Positions 10,010 to 18,423 of a stretch of 64,000 bases of DNA are shown here, in pieces. Positions within the stretch are counted from its first letter, which is position 1; each line of letters starts with the position of its first letter. The translations under genes were made by a program, and so were the position numbers. This stretch comes from Pseudovibrio exalbescens. Lineage in GTDB: Bacteria > Pseudomonadota > Alphaproteobacteria > Rhizobiales > Stappiaceae. The stretch covers positions 806,001 through 870,000 of the forward strand of contig NZ_JAQZAJ010000001.1 of the NCBI RefSeq assembly GCF_028737195.1, read 5' to 3'. A model generated the notes under the pieces. It searched no databases and was not told the DNA's origin. It saw only the letters and a program-made list of their open reading frames with translations.

Positions 10010-10567
10010 ATGACAATGATCGGCGGCCCTGCCCCTCGGCTTGAAAGCGAACGCCTAGTCTTGCGCGGCTTTCTGCCAAAGGACCTTGAACCAAGCAGCA
10101 AACTCTGGATGCAGGAAGAGGTCTATCGCCATATCTCAGGCAAACCCTCCACACGGTCAGAGTGTTGGTCACGTCTTTTGAACTTCTCCGGCATGTGGAA
10201 CCTTATGGGCTTCGGCTACTGGGCTGTCGAAGAGAAAACAACGGGTGCATATGTGGGCGAGATCGGCTTTGCTGATTTCAAGCGTGAGATGTCCGTTTCC
10301 ATTGAAGGAAAACCTGAGATGGGCTGGATCCTCTCTCCTGATTTCTTTGGTAAAGGGTTTGGCACAGAAGCCGTCACGACCGCACTCCTCTGGGCGGACC
10401 ACCATCTTCCCTTTTCCGAGGTGGTGTGCATCATCGCGCCCGAAAACACTGCCAGCCAAGGCCTTGCTCTGCGCGTTGGCTTCATTGAGGAAGAACCGGT
10501 TCTTTTCAAAGATGAAAAGACCCTGTTCTATCGTCGTCAGCTCACAGCGAAGGCACACGCGCGATAG
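10010..10567 (+). CDS. GNAT-family N-acetyltransferase (RimJ/RimL-like), copy 2
   Basis: This 185-residue protein matches its upstream neighbour along its whole length (APRLESERLVLRGF, ISGKPSTRSECW, GAYVGEIGF, PEMGWILSPDFFGKGFGTEA). The acetyl-CoA-binding loop is intact, so it should be active. The C-terminal substrate-facing end (EEEPVLFKDEKTLFYRRQL) differs from copy 1, which suggests a different acceptor. Start choice is ambiguous between ATG codons at 10010 and 10016, neither with a strong ribosome site. The methyltransferase gene follows closely. Confidence 0.83.
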   Translation: MTMIGGPAPRLESERLVLRGFLPKDLEPSSKLWMQEEVYRHISGKPSTRSECWSRLLNFSGMWNLMGFGYWAVEEKTTGAYVGEIGFADFKREMSVSIEGKPEMGWILSPDFFGKGFGTEAVTTALLWADHHLPFSEVVCIIAPENTASQGLALRVGFIEEEPVLFKDEKTLFYRRQLTAKAHAR

Positions 10568-10611
10568 CTGAGAAACAGGTGTGCAGCTTGCTCTTTGCTG
10601 GGGCAGTCTGT

Positions 10612-11148
10612 ATGCACGTGGCCAAACCAAAAGCAGATGGCAAGATGCAGAAATACGACAAGATCTATTCAAAGAACCAAGACTACTTCGGCCATACCTC
10701 GAAGCAGTTCACTACCATGTTCAACAATCTGGATTTCGATGCCGGGCTTATTTTGGACGTTGGTGCCGGACAGGGCCGCGATGCAATCTATCTGGCCAAT
10801 AGAGGTCATCATGTGATTGCGCTGGACAGTTCCGCAGTGGGCTTGAAGCAGCTCGAAGAACGCATTGAAAATGAAAAGCTCTCAATTGAAACCGTGCATG
10901 CGGATGCGATTGGCTATCATTGTTCCCATGAGTTCGACGCTATCGTGTTCGATCGCTTTTTCCATGAGCTGCCCTCCAACAACCGAGTGCGTGTTTTGGA
11001 GAAGTACATGGGCATGCTCAAAAGCGACGGCTACATGCTGTTGGCAGATGACAAAAGCGTGCTTCCCCAGCTCCGCGATTCTCTGAAAAAGGCCGGTTTC
11101 GATATCATCCGAGACAAGAATGGTATCTTGTTCAGCGTCAAACCCTAG
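10612..11148 (+). CDS. Class I SAM-dependent methyltransferase (TehB/UbiE-like)
   Basis: The protein has about 178 residues and one Rossmann methyltransferase domain. The SAM-binding motif I is LILDVGAGQGRDAIYLANRG, the acidic end of beta-2 is VIALD, and motif post-I includes VHADAIGY; AIVFDRFFHEL follows. No extra substrate domain is present, so the target is unknown; tellurite-resistance-type TehB proteins have the same minimal layout. GGGG lies 8 bp before the ATG at 10612; ATG at 10645 (MQKYDKIYSKNQDYFG) is an alternative start that would remove 11 residues. It probably forms a transcription unit with the two acetyltransferases. Confidence 0.78.
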   Translation: MHVAKPKADGKMQKYDKIYSKNQDYFGHTSKQFTTMFNNLDFDAGLILDVGAGQGRDAIYLANRGHHVIALDSSAVGLKQLEERIENEKLSIETVHADAIGYHCSHEFDAIVFDRFFHELPSNNRVRVLEKYMGMLKSDGYMLLADDKSVLPQLRDSLKKAGFDIIRDKNGILFSVKP

Positions 11149-11335
11149 CTCTCTTGAGCATTTTGACAGTGGATTGGTGCTGCTTCAGGCGGTCATTTTC
11201 AATCACGGATTGGTGATGGCTGGCTCTAATCGCGCGAGCCGCCATGCGCCTCTCTGATTGATTTGGCGCTGAAACGCGCGGTTTCCTTCGCAAGAACGTT
11301 AAACAATAAATGGAAATAAGCCCGCAATGCGCCAA
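11149..11335. other. Intergenic stretch before the yceI operon (left part)
   Basis: From 11149 to the yceI start there are about 307 bp without a gene. The left 187 bp shows no recognisable gene or terminator; the palindromic operator and promoter of the yceI operon follow and are listed separately. Confidence 0.5.
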
Positions 11336-11358
11336 ACTGTTCATTTATAATGAACAGT
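11336..11358. promoter_or_regulatory. 23-bp perfect palindromic operator over a TATAAT box
   Basis: The arms are ACTGTTCATT and its exact complement AATGAACAGT around a TAT centre. The centre and right arm contain TATAAT at 11346-11351, a consensus -10 hexamer for transcription to the right, about 105 bp before the yceI ATG. The -35 region (CGCAAT at 11323-11328) is poor. Ten-base arms with TGTTCA/TGAACA cores are typical of TetR- or MarR-type repressor sites, and its position would block RNA polymerase. No regulator gene is adjacent, so the regulator would act from elsewhere. Confidence 0.6.
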
Positions 11359-11455
11359 CAGTTCAGTTGCAATTTCACAAGAACCTCACAAAATCCCATC
11401 ATGGTTTTTACGCAGATCGCTGGACGCGATTGACCAAACAGGAAGGTACTTGGAA

Positions 11456-12034
11456 ATGATGAACCGCTTTGCAGCACTTGCTCTGACAACTGCTCTATTC
11501 ACCGCGCCAGCTTTGGCTGATCCAGTCGAATACGAGTTCGACATGTCCCACGCGAACATCGCGTTCACCTACAATCACCTTGGCTACTCCACCACCGATG
11601 GCCGTTTTGGCTCGTGGGAAGGCAAGCTTCTCATCGACGAAGAGAACCCTGAGAACTCAACGGTGAACATCACCATCGATGTAAACAGCCTCGACACTTT
11701 CTGGGAAGCGCGGGACAAGCACCTGCTTTCCGCTGACTTCTTCAACGCGGAAGCTCATCCACAGGCAACTTTCGTAAGCACCAATGTTGAGCGCACAGGC
11801 GAGACAGAGCTGAAGGTAACCGGCGACCTCACCATCAACGGTCAGACCCAAGAAACCGTTCTGAACGTAAACGTGAACAAGATTGCCGAGCATCCAATGC
11901 TCAAGAAGCCAGCCATTGGCTTTACAGCAACCACAACTCTTCTTCGCTCCGAGTTCGGCATGGAACAATACGTTCCTTACGTATCCGACGAAGTGGAAGT
12001 CGTGATCAACGCTGAGACGCTGATCAAGCAGTAA
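11456..12034 (+). CDS. YceI-family periplasmic lipid-binding protein, copy 1
   Basis: The protein has 192 residues with a signal peptide (MMNRFAALALTTALFTAPALA) and a YceI lipocalin-like domain starting DPVEYEFDMSHANIAFTYNHLGYSTTDGRF. YceI proteins bind polyisoprenoids such as ubiquinone-like molecules in a long hydrophobic pocket. AGGAAGG lies about 9 bp before the ATG at 11456; an in-frame TTG six bases earlier is less likely. It is the first gene of a three-gene unit with cytochrome b561 and a second YceI, which suggests that the two YceI proteins exchange quinone or electrons with the membrane cytochrome. Confidence 0.88.
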   Translation: MMNRFAALALTTALFTAPALADPVEYEFDMSHANIAFTYNHLGYSTTDGRFGSWEGKLLIDEENPENSTVNITIDVNSLDTFWEARDKHLLSADFFNAEAHPQATFVSTNVERTGETELKVTGDLTINGQTQETVLNVNVNKIAEHPMLKKPAIGFTATTTLLRSEFGMEQYVPYVSDEVEVVINAETLIKQ

Positions 12035-12089
12035 TGGAAAGCGGGCGAAGGCGTTTTGATTGTCTTCGCCCAACGCACCGAGGTCAGAC

Positions 12090-12662
12090 ATGATAAGAAA
12101 CACTCCTCTCAATTACGGCTTGGTCGCAATGGGCTTTCATTGGCTCATGGCGCTCCTGATTATCGGTCTCATCGCCCTCGGCTTGTACATGGTCCGTCTT
12201 CCCTTGACGGATCCAGAGACTTTTCAGCTTTATCAGCTGCACAAGTCTTTTGGTTTTGTAGTTTTGGTTCTGGCTGTCATGCGCCTCGTCTGGCGCTTTT
12301 TGAACCCATCTCCGGAACTGCCAGCGGGAATGCCATGGATTGAGCGCCTAGCCGCGCACCTGGGCCATGCAGGCCTTTATGGCCTGATGCTTTTTCTGCC
12401 GCTTTCTGGATGGCTGATGGTTTCTGCGTCCCCTTGGGGCTTGCCGACGGTCATCTTTGACAGTTTCAATCTGCCTCACCTGCCGGTTCCAGCGTTTTTG
12501 GGAACAAAAGAGCAAGCGGAAGGCCTGTTGAAGATCGTGCATGAATATTCAGCCTACTTCTTGATCCTGATGGTAGTCCTGCATGTTGCCGCCGCACTTA
12601 AGCACCATTTCATCTCCAAGGATGATGTGCTGCGTCGCATGACGCGCCTGAAGTCCGACTAA
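12090..12662 (+). CDS. Cytochrome b561 (di-haem, four-helix membrane protein)
   Basis: The 190-residue protein has four membrane spans and the histidines expected for two b haems: H18 in MGFHWLM, H in LYQLHKSFGF, H in LAAHLGHAGLYG and H in VLHVAAALKHHF. Bacterial b561 proteins oxidise ubiquinol or take electrons from it. The ATG at 12090 follows GAGGTCAG at good spacing; a TTG 30 bases upstream is less likely. It lies between two yceI genes, an arrangement also known from E. coli yceJ-yceI. The electron acceptor cannot be told from sequence. Confidence 0.88.
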   Translation: MIRNTPLNYGLVAMGFHWLMALLIIGLIALGLYMVRLPLTDPETFQLYQLHKSFGFVVLVLAVMRLVWRFLNPSPELPAGMPWIERLAAHLGHAGLYGLMLFLPLSGWLMVSASPWGLPTVIFDSFNLPHLPVPAFLGTKEQAEGLLKIVHEYSAYFLILMVVLHVAAALKHHFISKDDVLRRMTRLKSD

Positions 12663-12699
12663 CTCGGCCCTCTCACTAATGGATCGAAAAGGAACTGTG

Positions 12700-13260
12700 A
12701 TGTCCTCTTTGAAAGCACTCGTTGCCGCAGGCGTTTTGGCAACCACCACGCTCTTTGCTGCGCCATCCTATGCAATAGAATGGACGGTCGACAGCGACAA
12801 GAGCGCCCTCACCTTCGACACCATGCAGAATGGGCAGCCGCTCTCCGGCACGTTCCAGAACTGGACTGCAGTCATCAACTTCGACCCGGCAGATCCGGAA
12901 AACGGCAAGATCGAAGCAACCATCTCTACCCAGTCGGCTGATACAGGAAATGGCCAGATCAACCAGACACTGGCTAGCGATGCATGGTTCAATGTTGCGC
13001 AGTTTGAAAACGCGGTCTTCAAATCCGAGACCATTGTCCCAACCGGCGGAAATGGCTTTGAGGCGCGAGGAACTCTGAGCATTCGCGGCATTGAGTTGCC
13101 TTTGACGCTCCCATTTACCTTGAGCATTAAAGATGCGACAGCGCACGCAGTTGCGACTGTTGATCTCAGCCGAACTTCCTATGAAATGGGCAAGGACATC
13201 TCCCCAGAAACAGTGCCAGACAAGGTCGTGGTAAAGCTGGATCTGTGGGCCACACGGTAA
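12700..13260 (+). CDS. YceI-family periplasmic lipid-binding protein, copy 2
   Basis: This 186-residue protein has a signal peptide ending ALAAGVLATTTLFAAPSYA and the YceI domain (IEWTVDSDKSALTFDTMQNGQPLSGTFQNW ... RGTLSIRGIELPLTLPF, quoted in parts). It is clearly diverged from copy 1. GGAACTG precedes the ATG at 12700; the ATG at 12679 would add seven residues before the signal and has no ribosome site. It is the last gene of the operon and is followed by a strong terminator. Confidence 0.86.
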   Translation: MSSLKALVAAGVLATTTLFAAPSYAIEWTVDSDKSALTFDTMQNGQPLSGTFQNWTAVINFDPADPENGKIEATISTQSADTGNGQINQTLASDAWFNVAQFENAVFKSETIVPTGGNGFEARGTLSIRGIELPLTLPFTLSIKDATAHAVATVDLSRTSYEMGKDISPETVPDKVVVKLDLWATR

Positions 13261-13325
13261 CGGCGCATGAGTTATCCACGCGCACGCTAGGTAATCACTT
13301 TACCTAATCGGTTAAATTGCCAACC

Positions 13326-13359
13326 AAAAGGCCGGAGCGCTTTGCGCATCCGGCCTTTT
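13326..13359 (+). terminator. Rho-independent terminator of the yceI operon
   Basis: Perfect 11-bp stem AAAAGGCCGGA / TCCGGCCTTTT around GCGCTTTGCGCA, ending in TTTT. The A-run on the left also allows use in the other direction. Confidence 0.85.
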
Positions 13360-13424
13360 GACTATAAAACCAGAGCCAACAAGGCCGAAGGCCGAAATGC
13401 TGCAGATAAACCAGAGATCTTGAG

Positions 13425-15059
13425 ATGTCAGAGAACCTTCCTCCAGAGTACGTCCACTCCTCGCTTTTTCCGCTTGGCCCCGACGAAACGCCCTACCGCA
13501 AGCTCACCGATAAATATGTGAGCACCACCGAGTTTGACGGCGAGACCGTTCTGAAGGTGGAGCAGGAAGGCTTGCGCTTGCTCGCAGAGGAAGCCTTCAA
13601 GGATATCAACCACTACCTGCGCGAGGGCCATCTACAGCAGTTGCGCAACATTCTGGACGACCCTGAAGCAACTGAGAACGACAAGTTCGTCGCTTACGAT
13701 CTTCTCAAGAACGCCAATATTGCCTCTGCTGGTGTGTTGCCCATGTGTCAGGATACGGGCACGGCGATCGTGATGGGCAAGAAGGGCCACCGCGTCTGGA
13801 CAAATGGCAAGGATGAAGCCTCTCTTGGCGAAGGCGCGCGCGATGCCTACTTCCACAAGAACCTGCGCTACTCTCAGCTGGCACCGCTGTCCATGTTCGA
13901 GGAGAAGAATACCAAGAACAACATGCCAGCGCAGATCGATCTCTACAGCGAAGGTGAAGACGCCTACAAATTCCTGTTCATGGCAAAAGGGGGCGGCTCT
14001 GCAAACAAGACCTTCCTGTTTCAAGGAACCCCCAGCCTGCTGACACCAGAGCGAATGATCGAGTTTCTGAAGGAAAAAATCCTGACACTCGGTACTGCTG
14101 CCTGCCCGCCCTACCATCTTGCCATTGTTATTGGCGGCACATCTGCGGAAATGAACCTCAAGGCTGTGAAGCTGGCCTCTGCACGCTACCTGGACCAGCT
14201 ACCGAAAGAGGGCTCCGAACTTGGCCATGCTTTCCGTGACACGGAGATGGAAGCGCAAATTCACAAGCTGACCCAGTCCACGGGCGTCGGCGCTCAGTTT
14301 GGCGGCAAGTATTTTTGCCACGACGTGCGAGTGATCCGCCTGCCACGCCACGGCGCGTCGCTGCCAATCGGCATTGGCGTTTCCTGCTCAGCAGACCGCC
14401 AAGCCACGGGAAAGATCACAAAGGACGGTATTTTCCTCGAGCAATTGGAACGCAATCCGGAGCGGTTCCTGCCGGAGGTGACCGAGGACGACTTGGCTGA
14501 TGATGTGGTCAAGATTGATCTGACCCGGCCAATGAGCGAGATTTTAGGCGAGCTCACAAAGCACCCAATCAAGACACGCCTTTCTTTGACCGGGCCTTTG
14601 ATCGTTGCTCGCGATCTGGCGCACTCCAAACTAAGAGACCTGCTTGAGAGCGGTCAGCCGCTGCCTGACTATATGAAGAACCATCCCGTCTACTACGCAG
14701 GCCCTGCCAAAACGCCTGAAGGGATGCCCTCTGGATCATTCGGTCCAACCACAGCGGGCCGTATGGACGCCTATGTGGACCAGTTCCAAGCTGCTGGAGG
14801 CTCCATGGTCATGCTGGCAAAGGGCAACCGATCTGCGCAGGTGCGCCGCGCCTGTCAGGCACATGGTGGCTTTTATCTGGGCTCCATTGGCGGCCCGGCC
14901 GCTCGCCTTGCTCAAGATTGCATCAAAAAGGTTGAAGTGCTCGAGTTTGAAGAGCTCGGCATGGAGGCTGTCTGGAAGATTGAAGTTGAGGATTTCCCAG
15001 CCTTCATCGTGATTGACGACAAGGGCAACGACTTCTTCAAGGAACTGAATCTGGGCTAA
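13425..15059 (+). CDS. Class I (iron-sulfur) fumarate hydratase
   Basis: The 544-residue protein converts fumarate and malate in the TCA cycle and carries the alpha and beta domains of heterodimeric class I fumarases fused in one chain. An iron-sulfur ligand is visible in [12 protein letters not shown] (C108), with others in GTAACPPYH and GVSCSADRQ; the C-terminal beta domain contains [20 protein letters not shown]. Length matches FumA/FumB-type enzymes. Class I fumarases are oxygen-labile, and many alphaproteobacteria use this type. It stands alone between two strong terminators, so it is a single-gene transcript. Confidence 0.93.
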   Translation: MSENLPPEYVHSSLFPLGPDETPYRKLTDKYVSTTEFDGETVLKVEQEGLRLLAEEAFKDINHYLREGHLQQLRNILDDPEATENDKFVAYDLLKNANIASAGVLPMCQDTGTAIVMGKKGHRVWTNGKDEASLGEGARDAYFHKNLRYSQLAPLSMFEEKNTKNNMPAQIDLYSEGEDAYKFLFMAKGGGSANKTFLFQGTPSLLTPERMIEFLKEKILTLGTAACPPYHLAIVIGGTSAEMNLKAVKLASARYLDQLPKEGSELGHAFRDTEMEAQIHKLTQSTGVGAQFGGKYFCHDVRVIRLPRHGASLPIGIGVSCSADRQATGKITKDGIFLEQLERNPERFLPEVTEDDLADDVVKIDLTRPMSEILGELTKHPIKTRLSLTGPLIVARDLAHSKLRDLLESGQPLPDYMKNHPVYYAGPAKTPEGMPSGSFGPTTAGRMDAYVDQFQAAGGSMVMLAKGNRSAQVRRACQAHGGFYLGSIGGPAARLAQDCIKKVEVLEFEELGMEAVWKIEVEDFPAFIVIDDKGNDFFKELNLG

Positions 15060-15071
15060 TGGTCCAACGGC

Positions 15072-15097
15072 ATGGGCTGGCATTGGCCAGCCCATTT
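15072..15097 (+). terminator. Rho-independent terminator after fumarase
   Basis: Perfect 9-bp stem ATGGGCTGG / CCAGCCCAT with loop CATTGG, then TTTTC, 12 bp after the stop codon. Confidence 0.8.
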
Positions 15098-15382
15098 TCA
15101 CGAGCTACCAGCCCTGCGGCAATACCAGCGATTCTTTAGTTAGCGGAATTCAACAATCGTGATTCCAATTTGCACTTGATTGAATCTGATCTCTTTTTAA
15201 CCAGATTTACTTATTCTCCGCTGCAATTTATTAATTACATCAGACACTTCCCCGCAAAATTACTGCACACGCCAAAGCTGCGTTAACCGCTTTGCAACGC
15301 GCCGATGACAGCGTACACTTACTTGACGCAGAGGCACCCTCATGTAGTCGAGAAAAAATAAACATAATTACAGGGGATCACT
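15098..15382. other. AT-rich leader before the L,D-transpeptidase
   Basis: With the terminator, the gene-free stretch is about 323 bp. It is AT-rich in its middle (15180-15240) and holds a TTGACG at about 15323 that could be a -35 element, but I see no good -10. No RNA gene or inverted repeat stands out. Confidence 0.4.
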
Positions 15383-15976
15383 ATGCTCAGACTGTTGGCC
15401 ATCGCGGCCATCCTGCTGACCGCAGGCTTTGCAGCAACATCGTCTCAGGCCGCAAGCGGCAAATTTTTCGACCCAACCTCCAAAAAGTGGGTGTCTTACG
15501 GGGCAGCCAATTACGGTAAGTCTCCCATCAAGCGCAAGATGGTTTCATACAGTGGCCCCTATGGACCGGGCACTATTGTTGTAAACACACAGGAGCGGCG
15601 CCTCTACCACATCTATCCGGGTGGCCAAGCCATGAAGTACGGTGTTGGCGTTGGCCGTGACGGCTTTCAGTGGGCAGGGACACACCGCATCACTCGAAAA
15701 GCTGAATGGCCAGGTTGGACACCACCAGCCGTGATGCGTGAACGTGAGCGTCGCAAAGGCCGTATTCTTCCAGCTTACATGGAAGGTGGTCCCAACAATC
15801 CATTGGGTGCCCGAGCGCTTTACATCGGCTCTACCATCTACCGTATCCATGGTTCCAATGAGCCATGGACAATTGGCTCAGCGGTTTCATCCGGGTGCAT
15901 TCGTCTTGCAAATGAGGACGTCATCCACCTCTATGAGAACGTGCGAGTTGGTTCAAAGGTGGTTGTGCTTCGCTAG
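15383..15976 (+). CDS. L,D-transpeptidase (YkuD domain), periplasmic
   Basis: The 197-residue protein begins with a signal peptide (MLRLLAIAAILLTAGFAATSSQAA) and continues as a YkuD catalytic domain. The active-site block is HGSNEPWTIGSAVSSGCIRL, with H156 and nucleophile C172. Such enzymes make 3-3 peptidoglycan cross-links or attach proteins to peptidoglycan, and are abundant in Rhizobiales with polar growth. There is no LysM or other wall-binding domain. AGGGGA gives a strong ribosome site. The gene is monocistronic by position. Confidence 0.9.
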   Translation: MLRLLAIAAILLTAGFAATSSQAASGKFFDPTSKKWVSYGAANYGKSPIKRKMVSYSGPYGPGTIVVNTQERRLYHIYPGGQAMKYGVGVGRDGFQWAGTHRITRKAEWPGWTPPAVMRERERRKGRILPAYMEGGPNNPLGARALYIGSTIYRIHGSNEPWTIGSAVSSGCIRLANEDVIHLYENVRVGSKVVVLR

Positions 15977-16050
15977 CCTCAGACTGCCCATTGGACCAAG
16001 CGGCCTTGCGAGCTTCGACTCCCTCGCAAGGCTGTTTTTGTTCACAGACC

Positions 16051-16416
16051 CTAGTCCCTTGAAAGCCCCTTCGCCTCCAGCTCCTTCAGATAGCGCTCCC
16101 ACAGTTTTGAGCGGCCTCGATTGAGGTCGTCAAAATAGCTCCACGTAAAAATCCCGGTGTTGTGGAGATCGTCGAACACAAGTTTTACGGCATAGTTTCC
16201 TACCGGCTCCACCCCGATTATCTGAACCTGACGCTTTCCCGCGACGGTCTTTCTCTGGTGCGGTGCATGCCCCTGAACTTCTGCACTCGGAGAATTTACG
16301 CGCAAGAACTCGGCAGTGAACTCAACGGCTTGCTTGTTGTCGTAGGACACAACGAGGGTTCGTTTATCTTGCTTCAATCGAATTTCAGTGGGCCACGGCA
16401 CAGTCTCGGTTGCCAA
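16051..16416 (-). CDS. DUF971 protein (GBBH-like N-terminal domain)
   Basis: The conserved block VPWPTEIRLKQDKRTLVVSY ... GNYAVKLVFDDLHNTGIFTW ... LWERYLKELEAKGLSRD is that of DUF971, the small domain also found at the N-terminus of gamma-butyrobetaine hydroxylases. Stand-alone forms have about 115-125 residues and have been linked with iron-sulfur and molybdenum-cofactor contexts; moaA is the divergent neighbour here. I chose the TTG at 16416 (121 residues, GGAG 8 bp upstream) because it matches family length; the GTG at 16506 would add 30 unlike residues and lacks a ribosome site. Its function is not established. Confidence 0.75.
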   Translation of the reverse strand: MATETVPWPTEIRLKQDKRTLVVSYDNKQAVEFTAEFLRVNSPSAEVQGHAPHQRKTVAGKRQVQIIGVEPVGNYAVKLVFDDLHNTGIFTWSYFDDLNRGRSKLWERYLKELEAKGLSRD

Positions 16417-16561
16417 CTCTTTACTCCACGCTCTAACAGTTGCATTGCCCTGATGTGGGGCTTGGGTCAACAAAATGTCAATGCCCCGCCATTGACGCGT
16501 GTGCACCGATAATTAGATTGAATCCACAATAATACTTAGAAACCCATTTCAGGAGGGGCTT

Positions 16562-17593
16562 TTGGAGACGGCAAATTCCTTTGTGACCGCGCATCAGCCG
16601 CAATTGATTGACCCGTTCGGACGCGCCGTGACATATCTTCGTGTGTCCGTGACCGACCGCTGCGATTTCCGCTGCCTCTACTGCATGGCAGAGGACATGA
16701 CGTTTCTTCCCAAGCGCGAAGTTCTCTCTTTAGAAGAGCTGGACCGGCTGTGTTCCGCGTTCATCGAGAAAGGCGTGCGGAAGCTTCGCCTGACTGGCGG
16801 GGAGCCCTTGGTGCGCAAGAACATCATGAGCCTCATCCGTTCGCTTTCAAGACACCTTCAAACAGGCGCTCTGGAAGAACTCACATTGACAACCAATGGC
16901 TCGCAACTGGCACGCTTTGCCGATGAACTCGCGGCGGCTGGCGTCAAGCGCGTGAATGTGTCCGTCGACACTCTCAACCCGGTGAAGTTCAAAGAGGTCA
17001 CCCGCTGGGGCGATCTGGCAAAAGTCCTGGATGGTATTGAAGCCGCAAAGGCGGCAGGCCTTCAGGTCAAGATCAATGCTGTTGCCCTTAAGGGCGTCAA
17101 CGAACACGAAATCATCCCCATGATGGAGTGGGCCCACGGCGAAGGTCACGACCTGACATTGATCGAAACCATGCCGCTTGGTGAAATCGACGGGGACCGT
17201 GTGGACCAGTATCTGCCGCTGAATACTGTTCGCGCGCGTCTGGAGGAACGGTTCACATTGGAGCCGCTCACCTACAAGACCGGCGGACCTGCACGGTACT
17301 ATTCCGTTTCAGAGACCGGTGGACGCCTTGGACTGATCACGCCCCTCACCCACAACTTCTGTGAGGGCTGCAACCGTGTACGAGTGACCTGCACAGGGCA
17401 GCTCTACATGTGCCTTGGACAAGATGATCAGGCCGATCTGCGTGCGCCCTTGCGGGCCTCAGAGGGGAACGAATTGCTGTCACAGGCCATCGAGGAAGCA
17501 ATCAGCCGCAAACCAAAGGGCCATGACTTCGTCATTGATCGAGACACAAAAAAACCGGCTGTCTCACGTCACATGAGCGTTACCGGGGGGTAA
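16562..17593 (+). CDS. moaA: MoaA, GTP 3',8-cyclase of molybdopterin synthesis
   Basis: This radical-SAM enzyme, with MoaC, turns GTP into cyclic pyranopterin monophosphate, the first step to molybdenum cofactor. The N-terminal radical-SAM cluster is CDFRCLYC (C34, C38, C41); the C-terminal second 4Fe-4S cluster is FCEGCNRVR...C with C267, C270 and C284 in the standard CxxC-x13-C spacing; the chain ends in the catalytically needed Gly-Gly (SVTGG). The start is TTG, chosen because AGGAGGGG lies a few bases before it and no ATG is nearby. It is divergent from the DUF971 gene and is followed by a terminator. mobA lies 4 kb to the right. Confidence 0.95.
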   Translation: METANSFVTAHQPQLIDPFGRAVTYLRVSVTDRCDFRCLYCMAEDMTFLPKREVLSLEELDRLCSAFIEKGVRKLRLTGGEPLVRKNIMSLIRSLSRHLQTGALEELTLTTNGSQLARFADELAAAGVKRVNVSVDTLNPVKFKEVTRWGDLAKVLDGIEAAKAAGLQVKINAVALKGVNEHEIIPMMEWAHGEGHDLTLIETMPLGEIDGDRVDQYLPLNTVRARLEERFTLEPLTYKTGGPARYYSVSETGGRLGLITPLTHNFCEGCNRVRVTCTGQLYMCLGQDDQADLRAPLRASEGNELLSQAIEEAISRKPKGHDFVIDRDTKKPAVSRHMSVTGG

Positions 17594-17610
17594 ACTTGTA
17601 TCGCGAATGA

Positions 17611-17642
17611 AAAAAACCCGCCAGCACACGCTGACGGGTTTA
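17611..17642. terminator. Bidirectional terminator between moaA and pilin gene
   Basis: The stem AACCCGCCAGC / GCTGACGGGTT (one mismatch) is flanked by an A-run on the left and T residues on the right, so it can end moaA from the left and the pilin transcript from the right. Confidence 0.75.
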
Positions 17643-17665
17643 CGCATGGCTATCACCACTAGTGA

Positions 17666-17842
17666 CTATGATCCTGTCAAGCCCTCTGCGGTGAGCTTAT
17701 CATTGATTGCTGTAAACGCCTGAGAAAGCTGATCCCCCAGAAGGCCAACTGCCGTGATGATCGCGACTGCGATCAAGCCTGCGATCATTCCATATTCGAT
17801 TGCGGTCGCACCGGACTCGTCTTTCAGAAACTTTGCAAACAT
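17666..17842 (-). CDS. Flp/Fap-type pilin subunit
   Basis: The ATG at 17842 (GGAG 8 bp upstream) gives a 58-residue prepilin: short leader MFAKFLKDESG, then ATAIEYGMIAGLIAVAIITAV, the signature of Flp type IVb pilins, with the conserved E and Y after the processing site. After cleavage by a TadV-type prepilin peptidase the mature pilin assembles into adhesive Tad pili. No tad/cpa genes are adjacent, so this is an orphan pilin gene. The preceding 350 bp is AT-rich and has no other gene. Confidence 0.88.
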   Translation of the reverse strand: MFAKFLKDESGATAIEYGMIAGLIAVAIITAVGLLGDQLSQAFTAINDKLTAEGLTGS

Positions 17843-18191
17843 GTGTTTTACTCCAACTGAACCCAAATTGCCCCTACATGTCCCGAGGGCATGGCCAGAC
17901 AATACGGAGCACTTTCTTTCCAATCTATGAACAAAAGGGGGGCAGAACTGTCATGCCAGAATCCAGAAGCGAAGGCAGGCAGAAAGCTGAGCATCCGCTT
18001 CGGCTAAAATTAGATAAGCAATTGTTTTAATAAGACTATTACCATCACATATGACTTTTAAATGTTTTTACCGTGCATTAACTAAAGCTTTAACTAGGCT
18101 GTAAAAAATCACAATGGCGGCAAACTCGACTTAGATGAATGACAGTTTTGTTGGGACTCACTCATCAAGATTCCCCAAAAGATAAAGGGCG
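17843..18191. other. 349-bp intergenic region upstream of the pilin gene
   Basis: AT-rich, especially 18000-18110. It must carry the pilin promoter, read to the left. A short direct repeat is listed separately. I see no gene on either strand. Confidence 0.45.
18078..18096. repeat. Direct repeat TTAACTA with 12-bp period
   Basis: TTAACTA occurs at 18078 and 18090 with AAGCT between. The two copies lie about 235 bp upstream of the pilin start. The TTAA halves recall CtrA boxes, but the spacing between TTAA units is 8, not the canonical 7. Confidence 0.3.
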
Positions 18192-18323
18192 CTATTTGCG
18201 CCCCAAAATCCACTTCAGAAATGTCAGCGCCGCTTTGGACCTGGCGCAACTTCCCCTCATCAGGAGGGTGTTCATTGGCTTGCCGTTGATTTCGGAAGCC
18301 GAGGCAAAATGGTGCACAATCAT
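18192..18323 (-). CDS. Putative small protein, 43 residues
   Basis: An ATG at 18323 is preceded by AAAAGGAGAA at ideal spacing, one of the best ribosome sites in the window. The frame encodes 43 residues beginning MIVHHFASASEINGKPMN and ending LTFLKWILGRK, with a hydrophobic-basic C-terminus. It follows the EamA transporter gene on the same strand by 100 bp, with a strong stem-loop between. I recognise no family. The case for a real gene rests on the ribosome site and the position only. Confidence 0.4.
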   Translation of the reverse strand: MIVHHFASASEINGKPMNTLLMRGSCARSKAALTFLKWILGRK

Positions 18324-18387
18324 GATGGTTCTCCTTTTCGAACCTTTGGTTTTTCCGAGGGGGACAGCACCGTCCTCGGCAAGCGTT

Positions 18388-18414
18388 CCAGCCCGGTCAC
18401 CACAGCCGGGCTGG
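18388..18414. other. GC-rich stem-loop after the EamA gene
   Basis: Perfect 9-bp arms CCAGCCCGG / CCGGGCTGG around a 9-base loop, starting 10 bp after the EamA stop. On the minus strand no T-run follows, so it is either a weak terminator, an mRNA-stabilising stem, or a regulator of the small gene beyond it. Confidence 0.5.
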
Positions 18415-18423
18415 GAAGAAAAT

